This document shows, one piece after another, positions 61,920 through 64,000 of a stretch of DNA of 64,000 bases. The stretch comes from Dehalococcoidia bacterium (GTDB taxonomy: Bacteria; Chloroflexota; Dehalococcoidia; GIF9; AB-539-J10): positions 62,001 through 126,000 of the forward strand of contig JAUWYX010000003.1 in the NCBI GenBank assembly GCA_030615625.1, read 5' to 3'. How positions within the stretch are numbered: the stretch's first letter is position 1; each line of letters starts with the position of its first letter. A model generated the notes under the pieces. That model saw only the letters and a program-made list of their open reading frames with translations, was not told the DNA's origin and did not search any database. The position numbers and the translations under genes are program-made.

Positions 61920-62564
61920 TCAACTTGGGATGAAAATTAACCCCTCTTCATTATTACCTAAAGCATCCACCCTATTTTGGTGGTGGAGCAAAGCAGTGTA
62001 AGCTGCCACTGCGGCATCGCACAGGTCGTGGTCGAACGTGTCTAAATAGGGCTTAAGACCAGGTAGAATTTCTCCTAGCTTATCCCTGAGGAAGCTCATC
62101 CCTTGTTTGGTAGTTTTCCGGGGTATGGTTTTACCAAAGAGGCGGACTTTGCTAGCGAAAGGATAGACCTCAATGACTTGACCAGCTTGCTTCACCTCGC
62201 GGCCAATGCTAGTTTTGAGCTCAATGCCACGGTAAATCAAGTCCTTGATAAAAGTCTTCTTGCTAGTGGGGTAACAAGGAATTCCTTGTTGCCTCAATTC
62301 CTGGTCACATTGCCTATTCTTCCTTGGGAATTTTGGCTTGCAAGGACAACTTTCCTCAAGACAACATAACCCCAGTGGCAAGCTCAAGGGGGCATCGATT
62401 GCTATTACTTGAGGTGAATAGAAATTTAACAGAGTGACGATATCTCTATTCTCTGTTAAGAAACCAAGGTAAACAAGTTGTGATTTACTATCCAATCCTA
62501 AGCAAGCGCTAGGTTTGGCTTCTGTTGAAGTTAAATCGATGCCAAAAAAAGTGGGACACTTCAT
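61920..62564 (-). CDS. DUF429 protein, predicted RNase H-fold nuclease
   Basis: A 214-residue protein of unknown function. It begins FFGIDLTSTEAKPSACLGL and has VIAIDAPLSLPLG and EVYPFASKVRLFGK, ending in HDLCDAAVAAYTALLHH. These acidic positions (GIDLTS, AIDAP, the late D-x2-DA) trace an RNase H-like fold. A cysteine-rich insertion (CCLEESCPCKPKFPRKNRQC) near residue 70-90 could bind metal. The start overlaps the stop of the FAD gene by four bases. Confidence 0.85.
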   Translation of the reverse strand: MKCPTFFGIDLTSTEAKPSACLGLDSKSQLVYLGFLTENRDIVTLLNFYSPQVIAIDAPLSLPLGLCCLEESCPCKPKFPRKNRQCDQELRQQGIPCYPTSKKTFIKDLIYRGIELKTSIGREVKQAGQVIEVYPFASKVRLFGKTIPRKTTKQGMSFLRDKLGEILPGLKPYLDTFDHDLCDAAVAAYTALLHHQNRVDALGNNEEGLIFIPS

Positions 62565-63967
62565 GTTGCTGGGGAAGATTTTGTGCTTGACCGTTTTAAT
62601 ATCTCTCTGGCTGCCACTATACCGGAGGCTGAGGCTTGGACCAAGCCTCGGCTGACACCGGCGCCATCGCCAGCAGCAAATATATTACCGATCTCGGTCT
62701 CTAAACAAGGGGTCAACTTTAACTGACTAGAGTAAAATTTAACCTCTATCCCGTAAAGTAAAGTCTGGGGGGAAGCGACGCCCGGAACTAGTTTGTCCAT
62801 AGCTTGAATCATTTCCACTATACTCTTGAGATAGCGATAGGGGAGGGCAAAGCTCAAATCTCCCGGGGTTGCTGCTTTTAAGCTTGGTTCGATGGGACTA
62901 TTCTGGAGGCGAGCTTGTGTGGAGCGGCGACCATCCATTAAGTCTCCCAATCTCTGCACTAATACACCACCACTAAGGACGTTAGCTAGCCTTGCCAGAT
63001 ACTTACCATAGGCGATAGGTTCATGGAAAGGCTCAGTGAAGGTGGTGCTTACTAAGATGGCAAAGTTAGTATTTTTTGTCCTGGGTTGGGTGTAACCAAT
63101 GCCGTTGACCGTAATCACAGGGTCGGAGCCACCTGTGGACTCCATAATCACCTCGCCTCCAGGACACATGCAAAATGTTCTAACCCGGTCATTGAAACTT
63201 TTGGAATAAAATTCGAGTTTTGATTCATACAATGTCGAAGTTAGCTTCTCCATGGTTGGCATTGGTACTTCGATTCGGCAACCCACGTCTACAGGGTTAG
63301 ATTTAAGGCCTAGTTTAAGCCTCTTGGCTTCATTGCATAGCCATTCTGCCCCTTCCCTCCCTGGGGCTAAGATTAAGTAGTGACAGCTTAACCTTTCACC
63401 ATTGCTAGTTTCAACAACTTTGACCGCACTATCGTCAGCTATAATATTCTTAATTGTTGTTCCCAACCTTATGTCTAACTTAGATGACAGATAATTCTGC
63501 ATAGCCTTCAATGTTTCGTGACAAAACTCTGTTCCCAAGTGACGCAATTTAACAGGTATTAGTGTGAGTCCGACTAAGGCAGCCTCCCGCTCTAGTTCAG
63601 TTATATTTCCTCCTATTCCATAAACCTTGGGAGGGGCGCCAAATTTGAGATAAATAGAATCAACATAATCTATAAGTGCTTGGGCTTGATCAAATCCGAT
63701 CAATTCTTTGAGTTGGCCGCCTACCTGAGTGGACAGAGTTAGTTTGCCATCGCTGAAGGCTCCAGCACCTCCGAAACCACTTACTAGATGGCATGGGGAG
63801 CAGAGGACGCAGCACCCACTTGTGTTTTGAACGGGACAAACACGGGTATCAATTTCTCCTCCCTTGTCCAGAAGCAAAACGTCGAGGCCAGCGTTACACA
63901 GTTCCAAGCTGGCGAATATACCTGCGGGACCAGCACCAACTATGGCGACATCATAACTTTTGGCCAT
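62561..63967 (-). CDS. FAD-dependent dehydrogenase (COG2509-like)
   Basis: A 468-residue flavoprotein. The dinucleotide motif is DVAIVGAGPAGIFASLELCNAGLDVLLLDKG. A cysteine-rich segment, CPVQNTSGCCVLCSPCHLVSGFGGAGAFSDGKLTLS, follows, and LILAPGREGAEWL and the C-terminal IGNIFAAGDGAGVSRGLVQASASGIVAAREIL complete the FAD fold. The GGAGAFSDGKL block is diagnostic of a widely conserved but uncharacterised group of predicted dehydrogenases. The Cys cluster could bind Fe-S. It is followed by the DUF429 gene. The 33 bases beyond its start hold nothing to report. Confidence 0.87.
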   Translation of the reverse strand: MAKSYDVAIVGAGPAGIFASLELCNAGLDVLLLDKGGEIDTRVCPVQNTSGCCVLCSPCHLVSGFGGAGAFSDGKLTLSTQVGGQLKELIGFDQAQALIDYVDSIYLKFGAPPKVYGIGGNITELEREAALVGLTLIPVKLRHLGTEFCHETLKAMQNYLSSKLDIRLGTTIKNIIADDSAVKVVETSNGERLSCHYLILAPGREGAEWLCNEAKRLKLGLKSNPVDVGCRIEVPMPTMEKLTSTLYESKLEFYSKSFNDRVRTFCMCPGGEVIMESTGGSDPVITVNGIGYTQPRTKNTNFAILVSTTFTEPFHEPIAYGKYLARLANVLSGGVLVQRLGDLMDGRRSTQARLQNSPIEPSLKAATPGDLSFALPYRYLKSIVEMIQAMDKLVPGVASPQTLLYGIEVKFYSSQLKLTPCLETEIGNIFAAGDGAGVSRGLVQASASGIVAAREILKRSSTKSSPAT

Positions 63968-64000
63968 TGAGATTTATTCTAGGGTTATTGACGTAACCAA

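Overview
The window is a 64 kb piece of a bacterial chromosome. Gene content points to an anaerobic member of the Chloroflexota, most likely class Dehalococcoidia (inference, no database search was possible). The grounds are: a ruvB-rpoC-rpoB block; several acyl-CoA and heterodisulfide-reductase-like genes; a four-subunit 2-oxoacid:ferredoxin oxidoreductase; an archaeal-type fructose-bisphosphatase; archaeal-looking GlmM/GlmU; an STT3-type oligosaccharyltransferase; and a DUF5679 zinc ribbon.

Layout. 1-8383 (minus): ruvB (cut by the window edge), rpoC and rpoB, with a textbook sigma-70 promoter ahead of rpoB. 8629-16861 (minus): an eight-gene acyl-CoA degradation operon with two acyl-CoA dehydrogenases, two SDR dehydrogenases (one MFE-2-like), a pair of MaoC-fold hydratases, a thiolase, and an HMG-CoA-synthase-like protein fused to a DUF35 zinc-ribbon/OB domain. 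Divergent from it (17163-22411, plus) are an acyl-CoA synthetase and a three-gene FeS/FAD/FeS redox module. Together they could activate an acyl substrate, oxidise it through (R)-hydroxyacyl-CoA intermediates, cleave it and dispose of the electrons. The set resembles the actinobacterial igr operon for steroid side chains. 22428-25016 (minus): feoB, feoA and a DtxR-type regulator with two matching operator palindromes. 25083-25158: tRNA-Pro. 25222-28222 (minus): porG-porD-porA-porB. 28438-29010: rhomboid protease.

29160-59050 is a large surface-glycan island. It holds an STT3 oligosaccharyltransferase, dTDP-rhamnose genes (rmlA-rmlC-rmlB-rmlD), a HicAB toxin-antitoxin pair between copies of a dispersed repeat, and a CDP-glycerol-transferase-like gene. 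Next comes a truncated PEP mutase relic facing a nucleotidyltransferase/OPA-type transporter pair, probably the remains of a phosphonate cluster. Further on are an LTA-synthase-like sulfatase-fold protein, heptose genes (hddA, gmhA, gmhB) with a sugar-nucleotide dehydratase, a 1117-residue three-domain glycosyltransferase, a Wzm/Wzt-type ABC exporter, more glycosyltransferases, a PseB-like dehydratase, and a glmM-glmU-glmS operon supplying UDP-GlcNAc. Signs of rearrangement (gene stubs, dispersed repeats, palindromic elements) concentrate between 28.2 and 40.6 kb.

59179-64000: a COG2426 membrane protein, a 46-residue DUF5679 protein, rdgB, a fructose-1,6-bisphosphate aldolase/phosphatase, a DUF429 protein and an FAD-dependent dehydrogenase. 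No CRISPR array, rRNA or complete insertion sequence was seen.
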